From Oceanospirillales bacterium (GTDB lineage: Bacteria > Pseudomonadota > Gammaproteobacteria > Xanthomonadales > SZUA-36), in NCBI GenBank assembly GCA_003233115.1, contig QIKV01000206.1, forward strand, positions 1 through 35,681: a stretch of DNA of 35,681 bases, in the 5' to 3' direction. Under the pieces are notes generated by a model. It worked only from the letters and a program-made list of their open reading frames with translations, had not been told where the DNA came from and ran no database searches. This document shows positions 8,484 to 17,353 of the stretch, piece by piece (positions within the stretch are counted from its first letter, which is position 1; every line of letters starts with the position of its first letter). The position numbers and the translations under genes were made by a program.

Positions 8484-9311
8484 ATGTCGCAAACCGGTCT
8501 TTATGTTGTAGCCACCCCGATCGGAAACCTGGAGGATATTTCCTACCGGGCGGTAAGGATCCTGTCCGGGGTCGACCTGATTGCTGCTGAAGATACCCGT
8601 CACTCCCGTGTGCTGTTATCGCATTACTCAATCACTACCCCAATGCTGGCGTTGCATGAGCACAATGAAGCCCGGGTTGCGGGACAGGTTCTGGAGCGTA
8701 TCCGCGCAGGTGCGTCTGTGGCATTGATTTCTGATGCCGGAACGCCGCTTATTTCCGATCCGGGTTACCGGTTGGTGCGTGCGGCACGGGAGGCCGGCTT
8801 ACCGGTTTTTTCACTGCCTGGCCCCAGTGCTGTCACCGCCGCGCTTTCAATTGCGGGTTTACCGCCTGACCGGTTCGTATTTGAAGGGTTTCTGCCATCC
8901 AGGTCTGCAGCCAGGAAAAAAAGGCTGGGGACACTGGCCACTGAACCCAGGACATTATTATTTTTTGAATCCAGTCACCGCATCGAAGCAACGATCAGTG
9001 ACATGGCAGAAATTCTTGGTGGTGGGCGCCTGGTTGCGGTATGCAGGGAGTTGACGAAGAAATTTGAGACCGTTTTGCGGGCGCCCCTGGCGGAAATCTG
9101 CAAAAGTCTCAGCCAGGACCAACACCAGACGAAAGGTGAGTTTGTTATTGTGGTTGATGGTTTTGCGGGCAGCCAGGGCGGGGCCATGTCCGCCGCACTC
9201 AATATGGCAACCGCCTTGATAGCGTATCTGCCGGCCTCCCAGGCAGCGCGGGTTGCCGCGAAACTGCATGACGTGTCACGCAGGGAGGTCTACCGCTTGC
9301 TGGATCAATAA
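8484..9311 (+). CDS. rsmI: 16S rRNA (cytidine-1402-2'-O)-methyltransferase RsmI
   Basis: RsmI uses S-adenosylmethionine to methylate the ribose of C1402 in 16S rRNA, while RsmH (encoded further on at 10507) methylates N4 of the same base. Conserved tetrapyrrole-methylase-type motifs are LYVVATPIGNLEDIS, AEDTRHSRVLL, LISDAGTPLISDPGYRLV and SLPGPSAVTAALSIAGLP. Length is 275 residues, close to the E. coli 286. It is read divergently from lpoA across a 117-base gap that should hold both promoters, though I see no convincing boxes there. Three residues after its stop the rnpB promoter begins. Confidence 0.96.
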   Translation: MSQTGLYVVATPIGNLEDISYRAVRILSGVDLIAAEDTRHSRVLLSHYSITTPMLALHEHNEARVAGQVLERIRAGASVALISDAGTPLISDPGYRLVRAAREAGLPVFSLPGPSAVTAALSIAGLPPDRFVFEGFLPSRSAARKKRLGTLATEPRTLLFFESSHRIEATISDMAEILGGGRLVAVCRELTKKFETVLRAPLAEICKSLSQDQHQTKGEFVIVVDGFAGSQGGAMSAALNMATALIAYLPASQAARVAAKLHDVSRREVYRLLDQ

Positions 9312-9341
9312 TTGGCAATACAGCCATGGTTAGGGGACAAT
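9312..9341 (+). promoter_or_regulatory. Probable sigma-70 promoter of rnpB
   Basis: TTGGCA (9312-9317) and GACAAT (9336-9341) are separated by 18 bases. Transcription would start 7-8 bases on, exactly at the predicted 5' end of the RNase P RNA (9349). The agreement of the two independent predictions is the main support; the -10 box matches the consensus at four of six positions. Confidence 0.6.
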
Positions 9342-9348
9342 AGCCGCC

Positions 9349-9682
9349 GGGAGTCGGCCAGGCAATCGCGTTTCCGCATCGTGTGCGGGAAGGAGGAAAG
9401 TCCGGGCTCCACAGGGCAGGGTGCCAGGTAACGCCTGGGGGGCGTGAGCCTACGGAAAGTGCAACAGAAAATATACCGCCTGCCGCGCTATTACTGGTGC
9501 GGGCAGGTAAGGGTGAAATGGTGCGGTAAGAGCGCACCGCGCAACTGGCAACAGCTTGCGGCATGGTAAACCCCACTCGGAGCAAGACCAAATAGGAAGG
9601 TCGCTTGAGGATGCTGGTGACAGCCATCCCAGATGAATGATTGTCCACGACAGAACCCGGCTTACCGGCCGGCTCCCACTCC
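9349..9682 (+). ncRNA. rnpB: RNase P RNA, bacterial class A
   Basis: This is the catalytic RNA of ribonuclease P, which removes 5' leaders from tRNA precursors. The universal core is easily seen: GAGGAAAGTCCGGGCTCC (from 9393), the GGGCAGGGTGCCAGGTAACG stretch, AAGGGTGAAA, GGTGCGGTAAGAGCGCACCG, GGTAAACCCC with GGAGCAAGACCAAATAGG, and GATGAATGATTGTCCACGACAGAAC near the 3' end. The P1 helix pairs GGGAGTCGGCC (9349-9359) with GGCCGGCTCCC (9668-9676), which fixes both ends. At about 334 bases it is shorter than the 377-base E. coli RNA, because the peripheral stems P3 and P12 are short. Position between rsmI and mraZ is sometimes seen in gammaproteobacteria. Confidence 0.97.
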
Positions 9683-9733
9683 TTATCGGTACCACGAAGC
9701 TGGACGGGTAAAAACAGACCCTGAACAAATGCA

Positions 9734-9754
9734 CAGGATAGCCACGCTATCCTG
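9734..9754 (+). other. Perfect 9-base-pair hairpin after rnpB
   Basis: CAGGATAGC (9734-9742) pairs perfectly with GCTATCCTG (9746-9754) across a three-base CAC loop. It lies 50 bases after rnpB, the place for a transcript end or 3' processing signal, but no run of T follows, so it is not a standard intrinsic terminator. Role unknown. Confidence 0.5.
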
Positions 9755-9787
9755 CCTGCAACAAACTGGTAATCAGACCACAATATG

Positions 9788-9835
9788 TGGGGCAGTTTTG
9801 GGGGTTAAACACAAGATGTGGGATTTTGGCCCACA
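9788..9835 (+). promoter_or_regulatory. Upstream TGGG cluster and short hairpin before mraZ
   Basis: Three TGGGN elements occur at 9788 (TGGGG), 9799 (TGGGG) and 9819 (TGGGA), 11 and 20 bases apart, about 120-160 bases upstream of the mraZ promoter start point. The last one lies in an inverted repeat TGTGGG/CCCACA (9817-9822 and 9830-9835). They resemble the MraZ boxes next to the gene but may be chance; binding is not shown. The rest of the 303-base gap between rnpB and mraZ contains no gene that I can support. Confidence 0.3.
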
Positions 9836-9907
9836 GCGACGCCTTGAGTTTGTCATAATTATGTCGTTTATCCGCCCTTTTATCTTGTTCTAATCCCTTT
9901 ATCCTCC

Positions 9908-9936
9908 TTGACATTGTTGCTTTCAGCTACTATCGT
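9908..9936 (+). promoter_or_regulatory. Sigma-70 promoter of the dcw cluster (mraZ promoter)
   Basis: A perfect -35 box TTGACA (9908-9913), a 17-base spacer and the -10 box TATCGT (9931-9936) are seen. Transcription would start near 9943, about 43 bases before the mraZ start and immediately before the MraZ box array. This matches the position of the main dcw promoter in E. coli. Confidence 0.8.
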
Positions 9937-9944
9937 GCATAAAT

Positions 9945-9980
9945 GTGGGAATTTGTGGTAAAAAGTACACTTAAGTGGGA
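9945..9980 (+). promoter_or_regulatory. MraZ operator: four 10-base-phased GTGGG-like boxes
   Basis: GTGGGA (9945), GTGGTA (9955), GTACAC (9965, degenerate) and GTGGGA (9975) recur with an exact 10-base period. Known MraZ operators are TGGGN direct repeats with 5-base spacers, just upstream of mraZ, so this should be the autoregulatory site through which MraZ represses the cluster. The array lies just after the transcription start, and the last box is 5 bases from the GTG start codon, so it may double as the ribosome site. Confidence 0.75.
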
Positions 9981-9985
9981 ATCAA

Positions 9986-10435
9986 GTGTTTTTTGGTGAA
10001 ACAACGATTAACCTGGATGCCAAAGGGCGTCTCGCCATACCGATGCGGTACCGCGATGACCTCAAAGCGCAATGCGGAAACCACATGGTGCTTACCTACA
10101 GTGCGTTTGATTCAGGTGCACTGTGGCTTTACCTCGAAAAAGAATGGCAGCGTGTGCGTGATGAAGTCATGGCCCTGCCGAGCCTGAATTCCCGCCACAG
10201 GAGTCTGCAGCGACGGCTGGTAGGCAGTGCCACGGCCGTGGAGCCTGATGGCAGTGGCAGAATTTTATTGCCGCCGAGCCTGCGTGACGTAACCGGCCTG
10301 GAAAAACGTGTTGTTATGCTCGGCATGGGTGGTCGGTTTGAGATTTGGAATGAAAACACGCTCAACCAGAAACGTGAAGAAGAGGAAAATCTGGATGAGA
10401 CCGCATCAGCAGAAATGGCCCGGCTGGTGTTGTAG
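9986..10435 (+). CDS. mraZ: Transcriptional regulator MraZ
   Basis: MraZ is a ring-forming DNA-binding protein of the AbrB/SpoVT-like fold that represses the dcw cluster. The 149-residue protein has the two expected repeats: FFGETTINLDAKGRLAIPMRYRDDL at the N-terminus, and SATAVEPDGSGRILLPPSLRD from about residue 75, each with the DxxGRxxxP motif. The start is GTG 9986, since the conserved N-terminus begins within two residues of it and there is no earlier alternative that fits. It has its own promoter and operator directly upstream and precedes rsmH by 71 bases. Confidence 0.95.
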   Translation: MFFGETTINLDAKGRLAIPMRYRDDLKAQCGNHMVLTYSAFDSGALWLYLEKEWQRVRDEVMALPSLNSRHRSLQRRLVGSATAVEPDGSGRILLPPSLRDVTGLEKRVVMLGMGGRFEIWNENTLNQKREEEENLDETASAEMARLVL

Positions 10436-10506
10436 CAGGCCGGTGTTGCCGAAAGACCGGGTCAGGGGCTGTATGGAATACTAGACCAGAGGTGTAACCG
10501 GGACAG

Positions 10507-11433
10507 ATGAACACTCTCCAGCATCATCCGGTATTGCTGGAAGAAGCCGTTTCATCGCTCAGGGTTCGGCAAGACGGAACCTATGTTGATGCGACCTTTG
10601 GCAGAGGAGGACACAGTCGGGCCATTTTGGCCGGACTGACCGGGCAGGGACGCTTATTTGCCCTGGATAAGGACCCGCAAGCGATACTCGCGGGAATGGA
10701 AGAATGGTCCGAGGATCCGAGATTTTCCATTGTCCAGGGTAGTTTTGCGGAGATGGACCGCATGGTTCAGGAATGGGAAATAGAAAGAAACCTGGATGGC
10801 ATTTTGCTGGATCTTGGAGTTTCTTCACCACAACTGGACGATCCGGAACGGGGCTTTTCTTTTAACCGGGATGGCCCGCTGGATATGCGGATGGATCCAA
10901 CAAAGGGTGTGTCAGCGGCCTGCTGGCTTGTTGATGCACCGGAGCGGGAAATATCCCGTGTGCTTTGGGAGTTTGGAGAGGAGCGCCATGCGCGCAGGAT
11001 TGCCAGGAGTATCGTGAAGGTCCGGCAGCAGCAATGTTTGGAAACGACCACTCAACTGGCGGAACTTATCGAAAATACGATAGGTAAGCGGGAAAAAAAG
11101 CATCCGGCAACACGATGCTTCCAGGCAATCCGGATTTTTGTCAATACCGAATTGGGTGATCTGGCCGCTGGGTTGGAGGCAGCAATCAGGCAGTTGCGCC
11201 CGGGAGGAAGATTGGTAGTCATCAGTTTTCACTCCTTGGAGGATCGTCTGGTCAAGCGGGCTTTTCGCGAAGCAGCGAGACCAGGCAAGGTCCGCCGTAA
11301 CATTCCTGAACATCCGGACTGGTCCCCAAGCCTGAAGTTGATTGGCAAGGCTGTGCGCCCCTCCAAACACGAAATCTCCGCAAATCCCCGCGCACGCAGT
11401 GCAATTATGAGGGTTGCGGAGAAAGTAGGTTGA
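10507..11433 (+). CDS. rsmH: 16S rRNA (cytosine-1402-N4)-methyltransferase RsmH (MraW)
   Basis: RsmH adds the N4 methyl group to C1402 of 16S rRNA using S-adenosylmethionine. Family motifs are HHPVLLEEAV at the start, YVDATFGRGGHSRAIL (SAM binding), LFALDKDPQAI, GILLDLGVSSPQLDDPERGFSFNRDGPLDMRMD, and the C-terminal VISFHSLEDRLVKRAFR. At 308 residues it is full length. It is the usual second gene of the dcw cluster, and its stop overlaps the ftsL start in a TTGA. Confidence 0.97.
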   Translation: MNTLQHHPVLLEEAVSSLRVRQDGTYVDATFGRGGHSRAILAGLTGQGRLFALDKDPQAILAGMEEWSEDPRFSIVQGSFAEMDRMVQEWEIERNLDGILLDLGVSSPQLDDPERGFSFNRDGPLDMRMDPTKGVSAACWLVDAPEREISRVLWEFGEERHARRIARSIVKVRQQQCLETTTQLAELIENTIGKREKKHPATRCFQAIRIFVNTELGDLAAGLEAAIRQLRPGGRLVVISFHSLEDRLVKRAFREAARPGKVRRNIPEHPDWSPSLKLIGKAVRPSKHEISANPRARSAIMRVAEKVG

Positions 11434-11699
11434 GATCGCAAATTCTGATATTAGTTCTCGTTCTGCTTGCGGACATCAGCAGTGCGCTGGGCGTGGTTTA
11501 CAACCGGCACCAGAGCCGCCTGCTGGCAGTGGAGCTGAGTGCATTGGAGTCACAGCAGGATGAGGGACTGGAAGAATGGAGTCGCCTGCAGATAGAGCAG
11601 GGGTGGTTGGCAGATGCCAGTCAGATTGAAAAAAAGGCACGTAGGGTTCTGCGTATGAAGCAACCCGACAAGACACATATACTGGTGATACGGCCTTGA
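11430..11699 (+). CDS. ftsL: Cell division protein FtsL
   Basis: FtsL is a small bitopic divisome protein that forms a complex with FtsB and FtsQ and activates FtsWI. The 89-residue product has a very short cytoplasmic tail, one membrane span (about 4-23, ILILVLVLLADISSALGVVY), then a periplasmic coiled coil (about 25-60) with the typical LxxExxxLExxxxx(L/E)W pattern and the IEKKARRVLRMKQP segment. The start is TTG 11430, overlapping the rsmH stop by TTGA; a GGAGA ribosome site lies 7 bases upstream at 11418-11422. Identification rests on position, size and topology, which all agree. Confidence 0.9.
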   Translation: MRSQILILVLVLLADISSALGVVYNRHQSRLLAVELSALESQQDEGLEEWSRLQIEQGWLADASQIEKKARRVLRMKQPDKTHILVIRP

Positions 11700-13402
11700 G
11701 CACACGCAACAAGCAGATCGCACCCAGCAGCAGGCTATATGCCATGCTACTGATATTTCTACTATATTCGATTGCATTGATTGCACGTGCAGTCAATTTA
11801 CAGGTCATGGAGACTGACTTCCTGCAGGGTCAGGGAGAGGCCCGGTTTTTGCGGGAGGTCACTATTCCATCAACCAGGGGTGTCATCAGCGACCGCAACG
11901 GTGAGCCACTGGCGGTCAGCACACCGGTTGATTCTGTCTGGGTTAATCCACGTCAGCTACTTGAGTACCCGGAAAAAATAGAATCCTTGGCGCTGCTGCT
12001 CAATGCCGATGCCGATGATATTGAACGCAAGCTGACGCAACGGGCCGGCAAGGAGTTCGTGTGGCTGAAAAGACGCCTGAATCCGGAAGTAACGGCACAG
12101 ATATCCGCGCTTGATCTTCCTGGTGTGTATTTACAGAAAGAATACAAGCGCTTTTATCCCGCAGGTGAGATTGCTTCTCATGTCATCGGTTTTACCAATA
12201 TCGATGACGTAGGACAGGAAGGCCTGGAGCTTGCTTACGACAAATGGCTGGCCGGCAGTCCGGGCAGCAAGCGTGTGATCAGGAACCGCAAAGGCGAAGC
12301 GGTTGAGGAAGTGGCCCTGATCAAGGAATCCCAGCCCGGTCAGGATCTTCACTTGACCATCGACCGGCGATTGCAATACCTGGCATACCGCGAACTGAAA
12401 AGTACTGTACTGCAGCATGGTGCACGCTCTGGAAGTGTCGTGGTCCTCGATGTAAATACCGGTGAAGTGCTGGCGATGGTCAACCAGCCATCCTATAACC
12501 CCAACGACCCGGGGCATGACACCGATGGCATGCGCAACCGGGCGGTCACCGATGTGATTGAGCCGGGTTCAGTGATGAAGCCGATCGCGATCGCATCCGT
12601 GCTTGAGAATGGCATAGCAGTACCCACCACACCGGTGGACACATCACCGGGGTACATTGTGATTTCCGGCCACACCATTCGCGACCATAGAAACTACGGT
12701 TTGCTGGATGTTACCGGTGTTCTGACCAAGTCCAGCAATGTCGGCGTGACCCGGCTGGCACTTCAGTTGAAGCCAGAACAAATGTGGGATACCTACAGCC
12801 GCTTCGGGTTTGGAGAGGCTACGGGGACCGGGTTCCCCGGTGAATCCGCCGGCGTACTGCGCAATTATCGTCGCTGGAGGCGGTTGGAACAGGCGACTAT
12901 CTCCTATGGCTACGGGGTTTCTGCAACGCCGCTACAACTGGCACAGGCCTATGCTGCGATCGCCAATGGCGGCAAGCTGCGGCAGCCTGCTTTTATCCAG
13001 GGTTCCAGTAATCCACCCGTTTCGGTCATTGATCCGCGTATCGCAAATACGATAGCTGCCATGCTGGAAACGGTAACCGGTGATAACGGGACGGGTAAGA
13101 GAGCACGGGTGCCAAATTATCGCATTGCCGGTAAAACCGGCACCTCCCACAAGGCCAGTGCATCGGGCTATGCAGCCTCGCGGTACGTGGCCAGTTTTGT
13201 CGGTTTCGGGCCGGTCAGCAACCCCAGGCTGGTCAGCGTCGTGGTTATCAATGATCCAAGCGGTGAAGAATACTATGGCGGACTGGTGGCGGCGCCGTTG
13301 TTTTCCAAGGTCATGACCGGTGCCATGCGGCTGTTGAATATCCCGCCGGATGACTACCCTGCGATGCTGGCCAGTGCTGCCGATGGTACAGGTGGTCAAT
13401 GA
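11696..13402 (+). CDS. ftsI: Septal peptidoglycan transpeptidase FtsI (PBP3)
   Basis: FtsI crosslinks septal peptidoglycan together with the glycosyltransferase FtsW. It has a short basic cytoplasmic tail, one membrane span (about 15-35), a dimerisation domain beginning at TIPSTRGVISDRNGEPLAVS, and a transpeptidase domain with the catalytic SVMK (Ser292), SSN (346-348) and KTGT (480-483) motifs. At 568 residues it is normal (E. coli 588). The start is TTG 11696, overlapping ftsL as TTGA with GGTGA 7 bases before it; the next ATG would remove the basic tail in front of the span. The stop overlaps murE. Confidence 0.97.
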   Translation: MSTRNKQIAPSSRLYAMLLIFLLYSIALIARAVNLQVMETDFLQGQGEARFLREVTIPSTRGVISDRNGEPLAVSTPVDSVWVNPRQLLEYPEKIESLALLLNADADDIERKLTQRAGKEFVWLKRRLNPEVTAQISALDLPGVYLQKEYKRFYPAGEIASHVIGFTNIDDVGQEGLELAYDKWLAGSPGSKRVIRNRKGEAVEEVALIKESQPGQDLHLTIDRRLQYLAYRELKSTVLQHGARSGSVVVLDVNTGEVLAMVNQPSYNPNDPGHDTDGMRNRAVTDVIEPGSVMKPIAIASVLENGIAVPTTPVDTSPGYIVISGHTIRDHRNYGLLDVTGVLTKSSNVGVTRLALQLKPEQMWDTYSRFGFGEATGTGFPGESAGVLRNYRRWRRLEQATISYGYGVSATPLQLAQAYAAIANGGKLRQPAFIQGSSNPPVSVIDPRIANTIAAMLETVTGDNGTGKRARVPNYRIAGKTGTSHKASASGYAASRYVASFVGFGPVSNPRLVSVVVINDPSGEEYYGGLVAAPLFSKVMTGAMRLLNIPPDDYPAMLASAADGTGGQ

Positions 13403-14862
13403 CCATGCCAATGCTGCTGCATGAACTACTGGAAGGCTGGGTTGGTTCAGTACCCGCAGTCCGGCTCACCGGCATTTGCCTGGATAATCGGCTGATTGAA
13501 CCTGGCGAGGCTTTTGTAGCGGTGCAGGGCCTGTCGGGCCATGGACTGGATTATGCGCGCGCTGCCGTTGCGGCCGGTGCGGTGGCCGTTATTCACGATG
13601 GTTTGCAACCACTGCCGGAACTGGATGTGCCGGCTGTCGAAGTCCTGGGCCTTGGTGACAAGTTGGGTGAGTTGGCCTCGCGCTACTATGGTGCGCCTTC
13701 TGAGCAAATGATGATAGCCGGTGTCACGGGCACCAATGGCAAGACCTCGGTTGCACATTTTTTGGCGCAGTCCTGGCAGCGCGTCTACGGCAACGCGGGC
13801 ATGGTAGGAACATTGGGCTACGGGCCAGTTGGCCACTTACGGAGCGGGGAGCGCACTACGCCTGATGCCATCCGTCTTCAGCGGGTGCTGGCAGATTGCC
13901 TGAAGGCCGATGTTGAGCACCTTGCCATGGAGGTTTCATCCCATGCCCTGCAGCAGTGTCGCTGCCAGACCGTTCAGTTTGACGCCGCTGTTTTCACCAA
14001 CCTCAGCCGCGACCACCTGGATTACCACGGTGACATGGCAGACTATGCCGCTGCCAAACGACGCCTGTTTACGGACTACGCACCGGCTTTTGCCATTATC
14101 AACCACGACGACGAACTGGGGAAAAAATGGTTTGGTGAGTTGAATGGTGGCATGCAAATGCTCAGCTTTGGCCTGCACACAGGCGCGGAGTTGAGGGCCG
14201 AAGTCCGTTCCATGGATATCAATGGGATGACCATTCGGATTGACGGCCCATGGGGTTCAGAAGACTTCCGCACCTGCCTGTTGGGAGAATTCAACGCCTC
14301 CAATCTGGTGGCAACCGCCGGGACACTGGCACTGCTGGGGATGCCCTGGAGCAAGGTTCTGCATCAGTTGGAGATAATGGAACCGGTGCCTGGCCGTATG
14401 ATGCGCCTGGGCGGAGAAATGGGGCAGCCAGTGGTGGTGGTGGACTATGCACACACGCCGGATGCCCTTGAGCACGCACTGCAGGCAGTACGTGCGCACC
14501 TTAACGGCAGGCTGGTTTGTGTGTTTGGTTGCGGGGGTAACCGGGACCAGGGAAAACGCCCGCAAATGGGGCGCGCCGCAGAGTTGCTGGCAGATGATGT
14601 ATTTGTCACCAGCGATAATCCGCGTGATGAATCAGCCGCCAAGATCATCGAGGATGTCATGGCCGGGCTGGAAAGCCCCGGCAAGGCGACGGTTGAACCA
14701 GACCGGGCGGCTGCCATTCAGAAGGCCATTGCAGATTGCCAGCCCGGAGATATTGTACTGGTGGCCGGCAAAGGTCATGAAACCTGGCAGGAGATTGGTG
14801 GCAGGAAAATCCCATTCAGTGACGAATCTGCGATTCTTTCCGCGCTGGGGGGTGCCGCATGA
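13399..14862 (+). CDS. murE: UDP-MurNAc-tripeptide synthetase MurE (meso-diaminopimelate-adding)
   Basis: MurE ligates meso-diaminopimelate to UDP-MurNAc-Ala-Glu in the cytosol with ATP. Motifs are the P-loop GTNGKT (111-116), the expected carbamylated lysine in AAAKRRLF (K220), VDYAHTPDALE (348-358) and DNPRDE (406-411). The DNPR sequence is the signature for diaminopimelate rather than lysine, so the wall is of the standard Gram-negative type. Length is 487 residues. ATG 13399 shares an ATGA with the ftsI stop; ATG 13405 is an alternative. Confidence 0.97.
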   Translation: MTMPMLLHELLEGWVGSVPAVRLTGICLDNRLIEPGEAFVAVQGLSGHGLDYARAAVAAGAVAVIHDGLQPLPELDVPAVEVLGLGDKLGELASRYYGAPSEQMMIAGVTGTNGKTSVAHFLAQSWQRVYGNAGMVGTLGYGPVGHLRSGERTTPDAIRLQRVLADCLKADVEHLAMEVSSHALQQCRCQTVQFDAAVFTNLSRDHLDYHGDMADYAAAKRRLFTDYAPAFAIINHDDELGKKWFGELNGGMQMLSFGLHTGAELRAEVRSMDINGMTIRIDGPWGSEDFRTCLLGEFNASNLVATAGTLALLGMPWSKVLHQLEIMEPVPGRMMRLGGEMGQPVVVVDYAHTPDALEHALQAVRAHLNGRLVCVFGCGGNRDQGKRPQMGRAAELLADDVFVTSDNPRDESAAKIIEDVMAGLESPGKATVEPDRAAAIQKAIADCQPGDIVLVAGKGHETWQEIGGRKIPFSDESAILSALGGAA

Positions 14863-16271
14863 TTCAGATGAAACTCAGCGTAGCTACCACAGTGCTGGAA
14901 TGCGGGCCGGTCCAGACTGACCTTGTCTTGACCGGCATCACCACGGACAGTCGGCAGGTGGCTCCGGGAATGCTGTTCGCAGCACTACCCGGTGAGACTT
15001 TTGATGGCCATGATTACATCCCCCAGGCACTGGAACGGGGGGCAGTTGCGGTGCTGGTGAAGCGTGATGTGGAATCACCCATTGCGACTTTGCAGGTGCC
15101 TGACGTGCTGGCCGCGCTCGGCAGGTTGGCGGCACACTGGCGGCAACAATGCCGGGCAAAAGTCGTGGGCATTACCGGTAGCAACGGTAAAACCACTGTC
15201 AAAGAAATGATAGCCAGTATTCTCAGGCAAAGTGGTGCGGTGCTGGCCACTGACGGCAATTTCAACAATGAACTGGGCCTGCCGTTAACGCTGTTCCGGT
15301 TGCGGAACTCGCATGACTACGCGGTGCTTGAAATGGGTGCCAGCAATCCGGGTGATATCGCCTATCTTGCCGGTATTGCGAGGCCGGATGTGGGGGTTGT
15401 AACCAATATCGGCCCGGCGCACTTGCAGGGATTTATTGATGAGCAGGGTGTGGCCCGCGCCAAGGGCGAGCTCTATGCTGCGCTTGCCGAAAGCGGCACC
15501 GCTGTCATGAATTCTGCAGAGCCCTGGGTGGGTCTGTGGCAAGGCATCAATACCGCCGGCAAGACCCGTTTCTTTGCCGGCACCGGTGCCGGTGATATAC
15601 AAATCAAACGGGCCGGAACAGACTCTGCCAGCGGCGGCCTTTGTGGGGATGGCATAGTCATTGCCACGCCCGTTGGTGATTTCCAGGTGCACCTGCCTTT
15701 GCCCGGAGAACACAACCTGAGCAATGCGCTGGCTGCCACTGCGGCCTGCCTGGCGCTTGATATTCCGATCATGGACATCAAGACCGGCCTCGAAACGGTT
15801 AAACCGGTGCCGGGGCGTCTCAGCCTGGTATGCGCAAATGCCGGCTGGACCGTCATAGATGACACCTACAACGCCAACCCGGCATCCCTGTACGCAGCGT
15901 TGCAGGTTCTCGCCAGTCAGAGCGGTGAGCCATGGCTGGTGTTGGGCGATATGCAGGAACTGGGTGATAACAGCCGCAAAATGCACGCTGAACTCGGTGA
16001 TGCCGCGCGCTCCCTCGGGGTCAAACGGCTGTTCGCGCTGGGTGACGCCAGTACGGCAACTGTTGATGCTTTCGGAGAAATGGCAGCACATTTCGACAGC
16101 CGGGATGGTTTGATCAAGGCCTTGCGCGCCGAGTTGAAGCCGGGTGTAGCCTGCCTCGTAAAAGGCTCCCGTTCCATGGGTATGGAACAAATTGTCCATG
16201 CGATCTCAAACGGGGCGATCTCCAACGGGCACGAATATCAAGAGATCGACAGCCTGGAGGTAAATAGCTGA
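14859..16271 (+). CDS. murF: UDP-MurNAc-tripeptide:D-Ala-D-Ala ligase MurF
   Basis: MurF adds D-alanyl-D-alanine to finish the cytosolic muropeptide precursor. The 470-residue protein has the family's N-terminal segment [29 protein letters not shown], the P-loop GSNGKTT (107-113), the [13 protein letters not shown] block typical of Mur[14 protein letters not shown] and LGDMQELG. The start shares ATGA with murE and the stop overlaps mraY by one base (TGATG). Confidence 0.97.
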   Translation: MIQMKLSVATTVLECGPVQTDLVLTGITTDSRQVAPGMLFAALPGETFDGHDYIPQALERGAVAVLVKRDVESPIATLQVPDVLAALGRLAAHWRQQCRAKVVGITGSNGKTTVKEMIASILRQSGAVLATDGNFNNELGLPLTLFRLRNSHDYAVLEMGASNPGDIAYLAGIARPDVGVVTNIGPAHLQGFIDEQGVARAKGELYAALAESGTAVMNSAEPWVGLWQGINTAGKTRFFAGTGAGDIQIKRAGTDSASGGLCGDGIVIATPVGDFQVHLPLPGEHNLSNALAATAACLALDIPIMDIKTGLETVKPVPGRLSLVCANAGWTVIDDTYNANPASLYAALQVLASQSGEPWLVLGDMQELGDNSRKMHAELGDAARSLGVKRLFALGDASTATVDAFGEMAAHFDSRDGLIKALRAELKPGVACLVKGSRSMGMEQIVHAISNGAISNGHEYQEIDSLEVNS

Positions 16272-17353
16272 TGTTGCTGGAACTGTTCAACTGGCTGGCT
16301 GAGTTCAACCCGGATTTCAGTGTCTTCTCCTACATTACTTTACGGGGCATTCTCAGCACCCTGACGGCACTGGCCATATCGCTGTTGCTGGGTCCGGCGT
16401 TCATTCGCAGGCTGGTTAAAAAACAGGTGCACCAGCCGATCAGAAAACTGGGGCCGGAGTCACATTTCTCCAAGGCAGGCACACCAACCATGGGCGGCGC
16501 CCTGATCCTTTTTTCCATCGTTGTCTCTACATTGCTATGGGCAGACCTGAGTAACCGCTATGTATGGACTGTCTTGCTGGTGACGCTGGTGTTTGGCGCT
16601 ATTGGTTGGGTGGATGACTACAAGAAACTGGTGCTGCAGGATTCAGCAGGCCTGGCGGGTCGCTGGAAATATCTTTTTCAGTCCATTGCAGGTCTGAGCG
16701 CGGCTGTATACCTGTATGCGACGGCGCAATCTCCCGCTGAGACCGCGCTGATCGTGCCGTTTTTTAAGGGTGTTGTTATTCCCCTGGGCATGGGTTACAT
16801 CGTAGTAACCTACTTTTTTATTGTGGGATTCTCCAACGCAGTCAATCTGACTGACGGCCTGGATGGACTGGCGATCATGCCGGCCGTTTTTATCGCAGTG
16901 GCACTGGGCATTTTTGCCTATGTTACCGGCCACGCCGTATTTTCGGATTATCTCTCCATACCCTATATTGCCGGCGCCGGTGAATTGGCGATTTATACGG
17001 GTGCACTGGCCGGCGCCGGGTTGGGTTTCCTGTGGTTCAACACGTATCCCGCACAGGTTTTCATGGGGGATATCGGTGCGCTCGCCATGGGTGCTGCACT
17101 GGGGCTGATAGCGGTCATCGTCCGGCAGGAACTGGTGTTTACCTTGATGGCGGGGGTTTTCGTCATGGAGACCGTTTCTGTGATCTTACAAGTGGCTTCC
17201 TTCAAGCTCACCGGTCGCAGGATTTTTCGTATGGCACCCATTCATCACCATTTCGAATTGAAGGGCTGGCCGGAACCACGGGTTATTGTGCGCTTCTGGA
17301 TTATATCGGTGATCCTGGTACTGGCTGGCCTGGCGACGCTGAAGATACGATGA
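16271..17353 (+). CDS. mraY: Phospho-MurNAc-pentapeptide translocase MraY
   Basis: MraY transfers phospho-MurNAc-pentapeptide to undecaprenyl phosphate, making lipid I at the inner membrane. It is a polytopic protein of 360 residues, the same length as E. coli MraY, with about ten hydrophobic spans. Key motifs are GTPTMGG (70-76), WVDDYKK (D115 and D116), NLTDGLDGL and [15 protein letters not shown] ribosome site lies 10 bases before the ATG. The stop shares ATGA with ftsW. Confidence 0.98.
   Translation: MLLELFNWLAEFNPDFSVFSYITLRGILSTLTALAISLLLGPAFIRRLVKKQVHQPIRKLGPESHFSKAGTPTMGGALILFSIVVSTLLWADLSNRYVWTVLLVTLVFGAIGWVDDYKKLVLQDSAGLAGRWKYLFQSIAGLSAAVYLYATAQSPAETALIVPFFKGVVIPLGMGYIVVTYFFIVGFSNAVNLTDGLDGLAIMPAVFIAVALGIFAYVTGHAVFSDYLSIPYIAGAGELAIYTGALAGAGLGFLWFNTYPAQVFMGDIGALAMGAALGLIAVIVRQELVFTLMAGVFVMETVSVILQVASFKLTGRRIFRMAPIHHHFELKGWPEPRVIVRFWIISVILVLAGLATLKIR

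Noticed and set aside
9199-9783. 194-codon open frame on the minus strand between rsmI and mraZ
   Set aside because: It runs antisense through the whole RNase P RNA, whose conservation explains the sequence.
15285-16199. 304-codon open frame antisense to murF
   Set aside because: It lies wholly inside a clearly real gene on the other strand, has no recognisable domain, and arises from the codon bias of murF. The same applies to other long antisense frames at 338-1180 and 2223-2966.
17032-17349. 106-codon upstream extension of ftsW
   Set aside because: It overlaps conserved mraY sequence in another frame and resembles no FtsW N-terminus; ATG 17350 in the ATGA overlap is the better start.
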